Shown here piece by piece: positions 8,674-16,504 of a stretch of DNA of 64,000 nucleotides. Where the stretch lies: the NCBI GenBank assembly GCA_937928085.1, contig CALFVU010000008.1, positions 124,001-188,000 of the forward strand, given 5' to 3'. The notes below the pieces were generated by a model that saw only the letters and a list, made by a program, of their open reading frames with translations, did no database searches and was not told the origin of the DNA. A program made the position numbers and the translations under genes. The first letter of the stretch is position 1, and each line of letters starts with the position of its first letter. Source of the DNA: an uncultured bacterium (GTDB lineage: Bacteria; Spirochaetota; Leptospiria; Leptospirales; Leptonemataceae).

Positions 8674-9052
8674 AAATAATGATTAAAATAAACTTTTTAT
8701 TTCTATTAAATTCATTTTATAAAACTTTTTAAACATTTATTTTATGATTTTCGTATAATTCAAAAAAACTTTTCATTAGGATACATCACGAAACTTGACA
8801 TTTTTGTTTTCGCTAAATTTGAAAATATCCTACATAACAGAAATGTTTCTATTTTATTTATTTATTGTATATGTTATTTATTTCAAAATTAAACATACTA
8901 AAATTGTAATTTTAAGAATATTGTCAAGAAACATTAAGCTTTTAGCAATTCTTTTTTCCGAAACGATAAAATATTACAGTTTTTTACAAAACTTTCTAAA
9001 AACCATTAAATTTAGAAAAATAAGTTTATATTGAAACTCAATCTCAAATCAA
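8674..9052. other. Intergenic stretch without a recognisable gene
   Basis: Very AT-rich sequence between tRNA-Leu and the stop of the LolA-like gene. A 79-codon open frame (8795-9034) has no start context or recognisable content. A TTGACA at 8794-8799 lacks a -10 partner at usual spacing. A small inverted pair, AGGATA near 8779 and TATCCT near 8827, is too short to call. No terminator with a T-run was found. Confidence 0.6.
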
Positions 9053-9835
9053 TTATTGGATAGGAAAATATTCGTCTTTACACATGGCTTTATCAATATA
9101 TCGATAAAAATAAACCTGCATTGTTTCTAAAGGAAGTTTATTTTGATAAGTTTGAATATTTAAGCTCTTGGGGTATTTCGTATCATAAAATTTTCCATAA
9201 AAATTTACAATTCCTACATAATTCGTTTTTGGATTGATGTATTCAATTTTTTCAATTCTTTTATGATCTTTTTTATCAAAGTAAAACGTAATTTGATCTC
9301 CGTCTAAATTAATATATTTCCCTATAAATTGTTGATTGAATTCCCAGATTTCGCTTTCCAGCAGCTCTTTTGGTAGTCTACCAAACAAAATATCCTGAAA
9401 TACATAAAATGGAATTTTAATATTATTACTAACTAAACTTCCTAGTTGTAAATCTTTGTACGGAAGTTTTAAAACTCTCTGTTCTCTTGGATTGCTAAAA
9501 TAAGCTGTATCATTCAAAATCGTAATCCAACTATAAGTTATACCTAAATTTGGTTCTACAAGTATAATACGAATTCGATTTTTCAATTTGTCAGCTCTAA
9601 CAGAACCTTCAGCGCTTTGTTTGCCAAAATTCGGTATAATAATATCAGTTCTAAAAGAAAGAAAAAAGCAATCAGGTGATTGATAGTACTCTTGAATTTC
9701 TTTTATAAAATTTTTTATAGAATTTTTATTTGATTCTTGTAATTCTTCTGATAATGTTTGATTTTCTGTTTCTTCTTTTGGAAATAATGTATGTGTTAGA
9801 AATAAAAAAAAAAGAAATAGTATTTGTTGCTTCAT
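9053..9835 (-). CDS. Exported LolA-like protein (putative lipoprotein carrier fold)
   Basis: A 260-residue exported protein with a signal peptide (about 1-19: a short basic start and a Leu/Phe-rich core). The mature part reads as long beta strands with a pattern like the LolA/LolB half-barrel: a strand with DIIIPNFGKQSAEGSVR, then ITILNDTAYFSNPREQRVLKLPY, and later DQITFYFDKKDHKRIEKIEYINP. LolA carries lipoproteins across the periplasm. I infer a LolA-like fold from strand pattern and phrases such as the YF..P....V..L turn, not from a strict motif, so the role is tentative. Its ATG overlaps the stop of a 37-residue basic protein (ATGA), showing coupled translation. It is the last gene of a leftward run with two hydrolases. 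Confidence 0.6.
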   Translation of the reverse strand: MKQQILFLFFLFLTHTLFPKEETENQTLSEELQESNKNSIKNFIKEIQEYYQSPDCFFLSFRTDIIIPNFGKQSAEGSVRADKLKNRIRIILVEPNLGITYSWITILNDTAYFSNPREQRVLKLPYKDLQLGSLVSNNIKIPFYVFQDILFGRLPKELLESEIWEFNQQFIGKYINLDGDQITFYFDKKDHKRIEKIEYINPKTNYVGIVNFYGKFYDTKYPKSLNIQTYQNKLPLETMQVYFYRYIDKAMCKDEYFPIQ

Positions 9836-9945
9836 GTTTTTTGACTTTTTTTAGCTTGCATTTTTTGCAATTTTCTTTTGAGTTTTAATTTTTTTAATCT
9901 TTTTCTGTGCTTTCTCTTAACATTAATCGTTTTCGAATTAGCCAT
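9832..9945 (-). CDS. 37-residue highly basic protein, possible small ribosomal protein
   Basis: A short frame of 37 codons beginning MANSKTINVKRK. About half the residues are Lys or Arg, with runs such as KRKHRKRLKKLKLKRK, and there are no acidic residues. The stop codon TGA overlaps the ATG of the LolA-like gene (ATGA), which supports it being translated. Size and composition resemble the tiny basic ribosome-associated proteins found in several phyla (the AURKAIP1/COX24-like group, or Thx-type proteins), but I cannot assign it to one. The upstream spacing to the GDSL lipase gene is 33 nt and no strong Shine-Dalgarno is visible. An alternative is a nucleic-acid-binding leader peptide whose translation sets the expression of the next gene. 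Confidence 0.6.
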   Translation of the reverse strand: MANSKTINVKRKHRKRLKKLKLKRKLQKMQAKKSQKT

Positions 9946-9978
9946 ATTACTAATTTTTTGATATCTTAAAAATTTCTA

Positions 9979-10773
9979 CTATTTTTTATATTTTTCATTA
10001 TAAATTTTTTCTAAGATTGGTTTTAATTGTTTTGAAATTTCTTCATACCCTTTTGTATTAAAATGTAATTTATCATATTCTCTTAAAGGTATTGGTGCTT
10101 CTCTTAGAAAATTTTGTTTTAATACTGGTTTTTCTTCGTCACTTAGAATTTCCCATAAATCTAAATAAATCATTTTAGGAAAAGATTTTACTAAGGTTTC
10201 TATCTTTTTATTAAGAATAGGAGAGATACTATTGATTTTCCAGGATAGAACAGGTGGGACACTCGCATAAATTACATAAGTATCAGGCAAACTGATATGG
10301 ATTTTATATAAAATTATATGAATATTATTAACAATATTAGAAATGCATCTTCCTTCGATTAAGTCATTGCCACCTAAAGAAATCAAAATTACATCTGGCT
10401 TTATGGAAAGTAAATCTTGGTCCATGCTCGTAAGAAACAACATAGTAGTTTCTCCCCCAATAGCTCTATTTATGATTTTGTAATCTTTAAAAAACTCCTC
10501 ATATACCTCTTTTGGAAATAATGCAATTGTAGATTCACCTGCTAACAAGAGAAAAGGTTTTTCCAGAACCGGTGTAAAAGTTTTTCGAATCTCCTCTCTT
10601 AGTTGTAAGTAAATTAGATTTTTTTCTTTATTTAAAATTCCCTTCTCGCATTCAAAATTAAGATCATGATAATTTTTTCCTGGCAGTGGTTGTTGTCCAA
10701 AAGTTTTGCAATGAATAAACATAAAAAAGAAAAGTATTTTTATTGATAAAAAAAGTCTTAAAAGTTTTAACAT
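9979..10773 (-). CDS. SGNH/GDSL-family lipase or esterase, probable lipoprotein
   Basis: An exported hydrolase of 264 residues. The N-terminus is a hydrophobic signal (about 3-21) ending at Cys22, so it may be a lipoprotein with a loose spirochaete-type lipobox. The SGNH blocks are all present: nucleophile Ser81 in LLLAGEST (GES rather than GDS), Gly in AIGGETT (105-110), GGND at 134-137 and the D234-x-x-H237 pair in DKLHF. The enzyme should therefore be an active serine hydrolase acting on acyl or acetyl esters in the periplasm or outer membrane. A Shine-Dalgarno-like AAAGGA lies about 9 nt before the ATG. It follows the alpha/beta hydrolase gene by 26 nt and is probably in the same operon. 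The true substrate cannot be told. Confidence 0.82.
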   Translation of the reverse strand: MLKLLRLFLSIKILFFFMFIHCKTFGQQPLPGKNYHDLNFECEKGILNKEKNLIYLQLREEIRKTFTPVLEKPFLLLAGESTIALFPKEVYEEFFKDYKIINRAIGGETTMLFLTSMDQDLLSIKPDVILISLGGNDLIEGRCISNIVNNIHIILYKIHISLPDTYVIYASVPPVLSWKINSISPILNKKIETLVKSFPKMIYLDLWEILSDEEKPVLKQNFLREAPIPLREYDKLHFNTKGYEEISKQLKPILEKIYNEKYKK

Positions 10774-10799
10774 ATGTAAAATCCTTTTCTAAAATTTGT

Positions 10800-12056
10800 T
10801 TAATTTGACAAATATTTTTTATGAGTTTTTCTTAAAGCTTTTTTTAATTCTAGTTTTCTTTTAAATTTTTCAAACCAACTTCTAATTCTTTTCTTTTTTT
10901 CGATTCCATGAATCTCTAACCATTCTAAAATCAATGGAAAAATTTCTTCGGGAGCAAAATCTCCAACGGTTAAACACAGATGTCCATAATCTTCTTTAAA
11001 ATTATATCTTTTACCAGCTATTATGAATTTTTTTACTTTTGAGGCAATTTTTTCATAAGCATAACGTACTTGGGCAGGTGGTGCAATATGATCTACAGAA
11101 CCAGAGATAAGTAAAGTAGGGATCTTTATGTTTTCTAAATTTTTTCTATAATCTATGGTTTTATCTGCTGATAATTCTTTTTTTAATCGTGCCCAATTCG
11201 TGAATTCATCGATTAAGCCTTGATTTATAGGTTCAATACAATTTGCCATTAATTTCTGAATTGTGCTTCTTTTTGTATTTTTAAAATTAAATAAAAATTT
11301 ATCAAAAGGAGTGGAAATATATTTTCCCAATGGAGAAATCAATCTCGAACTCGTTTGAATCGAAATATATTTATTAATCCAAGGGTGTTTAATAAAATTT
11401 TGAATCATTTTTCCTTTTAAATAATCTGCTTTTCCAGGACTACCCAACGTAACCAGGGTTTGAATTTTTTTTGATTCTGGTATTCCTAAACCTGCTATTG
11501 CATAACCTATCATTCCACCTAAACTAAAGCCAATCCAACTAACAGCTGGAGCTTGAGTAAGTTCCAATACTCTTTTTATTATAGCAGGTGCATCGTAAAG
11601 AACATGTTCATCAAAGGTAAAGTATTTCTTTTTTGATTCGAGAACCCCTTTATAGTAAGACAAACCACTTCCTCTAAGACTTACAGCAAATACGGGAAAA
11701 CCTCTAACTTTTAGATATAGTGCTAAACTGTGGAATTCGTCTAAGTCTAAAGCAAATTTATTTTGAGCAATACCATGTACCAAAATAACAGGCAAAGCTT
11801 TTTTTCTAGGATATCTTGCTTCGTGGTAATGTAAAGCTAAATACCAATTGTCTTCAGTTTTTGCATAAAAAATCTGATCCGATAAATCCTTAAGCTTAAG
11901 TTTGTGTTTAAAAATGGGATAAAGTACTGGAGATAATAATAAAAATAGAATCAAGATAGCAAATGCAAAAAAAATAAAACTACTACTTAAAAATGTAATT
12001 AACAATAAAATAAAAAAAGCAAAAAAGATTGAAATTAAAGATTCTTTATTTTTCAT
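10800..12056 (-). CDS. Membrane-anchored alpha/beta hydrolase
   Basis: A 418-residue serine hydrolase with two hydrophobic segments at the N-terminus (about 7-21 and 24-50), which probably form a membrane hairpin. The alpha/beta hydrolase domain follows, with oxyanion VHG at 93-95, nucleophile Ser178 in GFSLGG, Asp322 in GSVDHIAPP and His359 in YGH, so a full catalytic triad is seen. A lid-like insert is at about 210-300. The C-terminal 25 residues are strongly basic. Relatives include lipases, esterases and thioesterases; I cannot choose among them. It leads a leftward run with the GDSL lipase, the basic small protein and the LolA-like protein, which suggests lipid or lipoprotein turnover at the envelope. 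It diverges from the gene at 12101. Confidence 0.82.
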   Translation of the reverse strand: MKNKESLISIFFAFFILLLITFLSSSFIFFAFAILILFLLLSPVLYPIFKHKLKLKDLSDQIFYAKTEDNWYLALHYHEARYPRKKALPVILVHGIAQNKFALDLDEFHSLALYLKVRGFPVFAVSLRGSGLSYYKGVLESKKKYFTFDEHVLYDAPAIIKRVLELTQAPAVSWIGFSLGGMIGYAIAGLGIPESKKIQTLVTLGSPGKADYLKGKMIQNFIKHPWINKYISIQTSSRLISPLGKYISTPFDKFLFNFKNTKRSTIQKLMANCIEPINQGLIDEFTNWARLKKELSADKTIDYRKNLENIKIPTLLISGSVDHIAPPAQVRYAYEKIASKVKKFIIAGKRYNFKEDYGHLCLTVGDFAPEEIFPLILEWLEIHGIEKKKRIRSWFEKFKRKLELKKALRKTHKKYLSN

Positions 12057-12100
12057 TACTATTTTGACAAAATCGGAAAAACTGTTTTTTGGTCAATTCA

Positions 12101-12511
12101 ATGAAAACTTTTAAAGGAACTTTTTTTAGTTTTTTTTATCCCGAAGATTGGAAACTCGAAATTATTGAAAATATTCCTTGTTTGTATAAAGATAATGGCC
12201 CGGGAGCTTTATTAGTTGTTGCTTTTCGATATGAGGATTTGGAAGGTGTTGATACGAAAAGAGAACTATTAAGATATTTTCATTCAAGGAATATACATAT
12301 TTCCGAAAATAGAATTGTAACATTTATAACAGAAAATCAGTTAATGTCTTCTGCAATTGAATACATACACGAAGAGAGATTCTGGTTTGCTAATCTACTT
12401 GGAAAAGATCATAAATATGTTTTGTTATTATGGAATAGTGATGAAATTCCTCAAAAAGAATTAATTGACGAAATTTCTTTTATTATTAAAAGTTTTCGGT
12501 ATTTAGAATGA
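12101..12511 (+). CDS. Small unknown protein, PsbP/DcrB-like pattern
   Basis: A 136-residue protein without signal peptide or membrane helix. The order of its parts, FSFFYPEDWKLE near the start, a central AIEYIHEERFWFANLL and a final YVLLLWNSDEIP followed by an IIKSFR end helix, resembles the small PsbP/DcrB-like alpha/beta fold seen in many bacterial proteins of unknown function. That is a pattern judgement only. I chose the ATG at 12101; a TTG at 12089 is possible. TTGACA at 12064-12069 lies upstream, with no clear -10 box. It is a single gene between a divergent hydrolase and a convergent unknown. Confidence 0.6.
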   Translation: MKTFKGTFFSFFYPEDWKLEIIENIPCLYKDNGPGALLVVAFRYEDLEGVDTKRELLRYFHSRNIHISENRIVTFITENQLMSSAIEYIHEERFWFANLLGKDHKYVLLLWNSDEIPQKELIDEISFIIKSFRYLE

Positions 12512-12582
12512 TATTTTTGATTTTGTAAAACATAATTCTATAGCGATTTTCAATATTATATAAATGATAGACATTTTTTAAA

Positions 12583-13383
12583 TTAACTAAAGGCTTCTTT
12601 TTTTAATGGTTGAACTAAACTATAAAAAATTTCTGAAATAATTGCAAAAGAATTGATAAATACAAGACCATTAAAGGTTAAACTAAAAAAGTTTTTTGGA
12701 TCATCAGTAGGTATAGAAAAGCTTATAGAAGTGGAAGGTAATAATGGGGAAAATAATCCTCCTTTATATTTCGTTATCCAAAATAAAGAAGAATCTATTT
12801 CGTTTAATTGGTTTCTTATGATTTCTAATTTTCTTGTTCTATGAAAACCTACTTTGTATTGGCTTAATTTTAAAGAATAATTTTTTTTAATTGTTTTATA
12901 AATTTCTTTTTCTTCGTTTTTTCTAATTTTAAAGTCAATAGGAAGAATGTATCCACTAATCAAAGATTTAGCATTGTCTGTATCTGGATTTTCGCTTTCT
13001 ATAAATTCGTCTAAAGGAATATGTCTTCTTCGTAAGATATATTTTGCTTTTTCTAAAAAAGATTGTGCATCTTCAAAATCACTTAAATAAAAATAAGAGT
13101 AATTTCTATAAAGAAAGTGATATTGTTTTTTTGCTGATTCTTCTTCAAAAAATTCAAAAAACTCTTCTAAGCTTATATCATTTTCTTTTTTTAAATGGAT
13201 AGCATAAACTTTAAAAGATTCTTTTTGTATAATGTTAAAAAAATTTATATATGTTAGCTCTTTTGTGAATTTTTTAGAATCAAAATCGTCTTTCAATTGA
13301 AATATAAAATCTCTGAAATTTCTGTCGACTTCCCTGCCTTTTTTTACTAATGTATCATAACTGATTATTCTTAAGTACTTCAT
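12583..13383 (-). CDS. Unknown cytoplasmic protein
   Basis: A 266-residue protein I do not recognise. It is rich in Lys, Glu and Phe with mixed predicted helices and strands. A very acidic stretch (SLEEFFEFFEEESAK) is in the middle. No signal peptide; one mildly hydrophobic segment near the C-terminus (GLVFINSFAIISEIFY) is unlikely to be a membrane helix. The ATG at 13383 is preferred over a TTG at 13404, because TATAAT (13399-13394) lies between them. It stands alone, facing the gene at 12101, with a 142-bp gap to the stop of the barrel peptidase upstream. Confidence 0.55.
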   Translation of the reverse strand: MKYLRIISYDTLVKKGREVDRNFRDFIFQLKDDFDSKKFTKELTYINFFNIIQKESFKVYAIHLKKENDISLEEFFEFFEEESAKKQYHFLYRNYSYFYLSDFEDAQSFLEKAKYILRRRHIPLDEFIESENPDTDNAKSLISGYILPIDFKIRKNEEKEIYKTIKKNYSLKLSQYKVGFHRTRKLEIIRNQLNEIDSSLFWITKYKGGLFSPLLPSTSISFSIPTDDPKNFFSLTFNGLVFINSFAIISEIFYSLVQPLKKEAFS

Positions 13384-13525
13384 ATATATAATTATTATAC
13401 TCAAAATTTCTTAAAAATTCTAAATTCAATAATTTTTTTATAATTTTATCGGCTTTTTGATTCAGATCCATATAATTTTTTTTGTATTGCAAAAATTGAA
13501 ATTGAATTGTTAATCTAAAAAAAAT

Positions 13526-16492
13526 TTAAAATACAACTCCTAAAGAAAACCTGCCCTGCCATTTCGAAAAAGGTAAACTTCTTTTTCCATCATATGGAGA
13601 TGCCCATTCAATCTTCATAGTTGCACTTGGGAAAATAAACCATAAAAAATTAATCCAGTGAATTCCGATTCCAATAGAAGCTTTAAGATCTTTTGTAATA
13701 TTTTGTTTTCCATCAAAAGCTTGAAATTTCTTTGGATTATCAAAAGCTGAACCTAAATCCATAAAAAAAGAACCTCGTATCAATCCTGGACTCCAACGAG
13801 TAGGGTATCTAAAAAGTAATTCTTCTATAAAAGTAAATCTATATTCAAAATTCATCAAAAAAGCATATTTTCCTTCGAATTTTTGAAAATCATAACCTCT
13901 TATTGTAGAATACCCACCAATTCTGTAAGGAAAATTTTTTGAATCTTTACCTGTCTGAGCTCCTGCAAAAAATCGATATGCAAATAAAGAATAATCTTTA
14001 AATAGTTCATAATATCGAAATTCCACTATAGTTTGATATACAACTTTATCATAAGAATTTGTCTGGATAGGGATTTCGTAGCCTACTAAAAACGAAATAC
14101 CATCTAAAGGACCAAAAATTGAATATTTCGAAGTATTGTAAAAATAATAATATCGCAGGTTTAGATGGTTTTTAAATATGTCCTGATTTTGTCTTTGTTC
14201 TGGAAGCTTTGGTGAAAATATTTGCTCTTCCCGCCCTACATCTATATGAATTCCAAAAGAACTATAATTATGAAAAAAATACCTCCAACTGCCATATAGT
14301 CCATTCGTAGAATAACTTAATAGTCTTTGGAAAGGATTATAAATAATATTATTTAAACTTAAATCGAGCGGATTTAGTATTGCAAAAATGCCGTTATAAC
14401 TATAAATACCTGTATAATATTGCATTTTATTTAAGTTATAAGTATATTGAATTTCGCCGTTTAAAATTACTGGTTTCTCCTGATAAGTAAAGAAACCTTG
14501 AATCGAATGTTTATTTTGCAGATCTGCAAAACTTGCATAAGCTAAAAATACTAAACTGGTATTTCCAGAGCTATCTATAGCACCTGTTAGAGCAATAAAG
14601 GGAAAACCCATTCGATACAATTCAGGTTTGTAATTCGAAAAATCTTCTTTTATAAAAATTTTACTTCTTGGTTCACAACAAGTTGATTGATAATCTAAAA
14701 AAGATTTGTTTTGTATCCAATTTACTACATACTCTTTTTTTGATTCTTCATTAGATGAGTTTTGATAAAATTGATTAAACTTTTCTAGTTTTTTTGTAAA
14801 ATCCAAATAAAAAATTTCGTAAGCTCCTTCTTCTAAAGTCGTATAAACAACAGAGGATTCATTTTCTTTTTTTGGATTTACATCAAACGAAAAAATATCT
14901 CTGTTGTTTTGGCTTACTAAATAATGTTCATTGTTAGAATAGAAAAAAAGAGAAGTTTTATCATTCAATTTTGCTGCATAATAAATTCCTCTTTTCCATT
15001 CATTTTTGATTTTGTAGTATCCTTCTTGTATAGAATCGATTTTTGTGTTTATTTCGAAAATAATATGAAATTGTTTTTGAATTAGATCATAAGATATAAC
15101 TAAATTTTTTTTACCATTTTCTTTTATAAATAAAATTTTTTGATTTTCTAAATTTAATATTGGAGATCTTTCTTTTTCGAAACTATGTGTGATTCGAGTT
15201 AAGAATTCTGTTTCTAGATCCAATACAAAAATATCAGAAAAACCACGAATGCTAGCAGAAAATACTATGTATTTTTGTATATCAGATTTACTCAAAAAAG
15301 GTTCAGAAATGGAATCAAAAGGAAGTTTGTATACTTTTTCTATTTTTTTATTTTTTATGTTATATCGAACTATAGCTAACTGAGATTTTTTTCTTGTAGG
15401 TATGTAAATGACTTTTCCGGAAGAATCAAAATTAATTTTTGTGGTTAAAGGTTGCCATTCTTCGAATTCTTCATCTTTTAAAAAATGAAGAATAGTCTTT
15501 TGTGTTTGAATTTCTTTTTTCGTTAAAAAAGGATTTTGCAAATGTTGAATTACCAAAACAGGATAAAGTGTTTCGTAAGAAAAAAATGCAATTGTTTCCC
15601 CATCGGGGGAAATCGAAGGTTTAAAATGAAATAGTGATCTATCTTGTAAAATATCTGTATAACGGAAGGTGATCCGATTTAGAGATTCTAAATATTGGTA
15701 TTCTTCTCGATATCTTTCGTAAATAAACTGCTTCCATTGAATATTAAATTCAAAAAAATCCATCTGAAATGTTTGCTTAAATGCAAGCTGTAGATCTCGT
15801 GTTAATAATAAATTTCTAAATAAAAGATTAATGTGATGGATTGACCATCTGCGGTGAATAAAATACATTACGGACTGGCCAATTTTATAAACTGCATATC
15901 CATCCCGTACAGTATATAAATCTGGTAGTCTTTTTGAAATTACAAGGTCTCTAAGGTATTCATCCATGTCTTCAGTTCCATTGCTTAAGTACTCTGGCAT
16001 ACCTTCGATTAACCACAAAGGTAAATCTATATTACCTGCTTTTAAATGATTTAATAAAATATCATATTGAAACGAATGAACCAGTTCATGTGTGAGAGTA
16101 TAAAAAAATTCTTTCTCGTTTCCATTAAAGGGAAGCACTACTCTTTCTAAAAAGCTTTCTGTATATCCTGCTACACCTTCAGGTAACATATAAGGCAGAA
16201 TATGACTGGATTGAAAATCCATAAAATTAGGATAAATAATAATTATGATTTGATGGCTTAACTGATGCTGAAGGATCTTGGAATAATATTGAATTGCTTT
16301 TTTTGCTTGTGCTAGTGCTTTTAATGCTAAGAAACCATAATTTTGGGGAAAATATATCATAAGTTCTTTGCTTTCTAATTTTTTCCAATATTTGGAATGA
16401 TCAGACTGAATTTTATTTTGCGTATATAGATACTGAATAGAGAATACAAAAAAGAATAAAAAAATAAAGTTGATCTTATAAATCGCTTTCAT
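13526..16492 (-). CDS. Outer-membrane fusion: metallopeptidase, TolB-like propeller and BamA-like beta-barrel
   Basis: A 988-residue exported protein with three parts. After a signal peptide (1-24) comes a peptidase MA-like zinc domain with HELVH at 135-139 and the third ligand Glu163 in WLIEGMPEYLS. Next, at about 280-600, a series of blades with phrases such as HFKPSISPDGETIAFFS and EPFLSKSDIQKYIVFSAS is typical of TolB/WD40-like propellers. The last 350 residues are amphipathic strands with YRIGGYSTIRGY and GSFFMDLGSAFD, motifs of BamA/Omp85-type barrels, ending in Phe as outer-membrane proteins do. A periplasmic or surface protease tethered to a barrel is inferred. The start lies just 12 bp from the start of the divergent AsmA-like gene. 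The barrel could insert proteins, or only anchor the peptidase. Confidence 0.85.
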   Translation of the reverse strand: MKAIYKINFIFLFFFVFSIQYLYTQNKIQSDHSKYWKKLESKELMIYFPQNYGFLALKALAQAKKAIQYYSKILQHQLSHQIIIIIYPNFMDFQSSHILPYMLPEGVAGYTESFLERVVLPFNGNEKEFFYTLTHELVHSFQYDILLNHLKAGNIDLPLWLIEGMPEYLSNGTEDMDEYLRDLVISKRLPDLYTVRDGYAVYKIGQSVMYFIHRRWSIHHINLLFRNLLLTRDLQLAFKQTFQMDFFEFNIQWKQFIYERYREEYQYLESLNRITFRYTDILQDRSLFHFKPSISPDGETIAFFSYETLYPVLVIQHLQNPFLTKKEIQTQKTILHFLKDEEFEEWQPLTTKINFDSSGKVIYIPTRKKSQLAIVRYNIKNKKIEKVYKLPFDSISEPFLSKSDIQKYIVFSASIRGFSDIFVLDLETEFLTRITHSFEKERSPILNLENQKILFIKENGKKNLVISYDLIQKQFHIIFEINTKIDSIQEGYYKIKNEWKRGIYYAAKLNDKTSLFFYSNNEHYLVSQNNRDIFSFDVNPKKENESSVVYTTLEEGAYEIFYLDFTKKLEKFNQFYQNSSNEESKKEYVVNWIQNKSFLDYQSTCCEPRSKIFIKEDFSNYKPELYRMGFPFIALTGAIDSSGNTSLVFLAYASFADLQNKHSIQGFFTYQEKPVILNGEIQYTYNLNKMQYYTGIYSYNGIFAILNPLDLSLNNIIYNPFQRLLSYSTNGLYGSWRYFFHNYSSFGIHIDVGREEQIFSPKLPEQRQNQDIFKNHLNLRYYYFYNTSKYSIFGPLDGISFLVGYEIPIQTNSYDKVVYQTIVEFRYYELFKDYSLFAYRFFAGAQTGKDSKNFPYRIGGYSTIRGYDFQKFEGKYAFLMNFEYRFTFIEELLFRYPTRWSPGLIRGSFFMDLGSAFDNPKKFQAFDGKQNITKDLKASIGIGIHWINFLWFIFPSATMKIEWASPYDGKRSLPFSKWQGRFSLGVVF

Positions 16493-16497
16493 ATTTT
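16470..16497 (+). promoter_or_regulatory. Promoter of the AsmA-like gene, leaderless type, inside the divergent gene
   Basis: TTGATC (16470-16475), 16 nt, then TATTTT (16492-16497), with the ATG 7 nt later at 16505. The -35 box and spacer lie inside the first codons of the divergent gene, and the -10 box touches its start codon at 16492. Confidence 0.5.
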
Positions 16498-16504
16498 CGA
16501 ATGG

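Noticed and set aside
8468..8674. Open frame of 68 codons on the minus strand
   Set aside because: It is the antisense of the tRNA-Cys/tRNA-Leu pair; such frames are a common false prediction opposite tRNA genes.
8795..9034. Open frame of 79 codons on the plus strand
   Set aside because: AT-rich chance frame dominated by Ile, Phe, Lys and Tyr, no ribosome binding site and no recognisable content.
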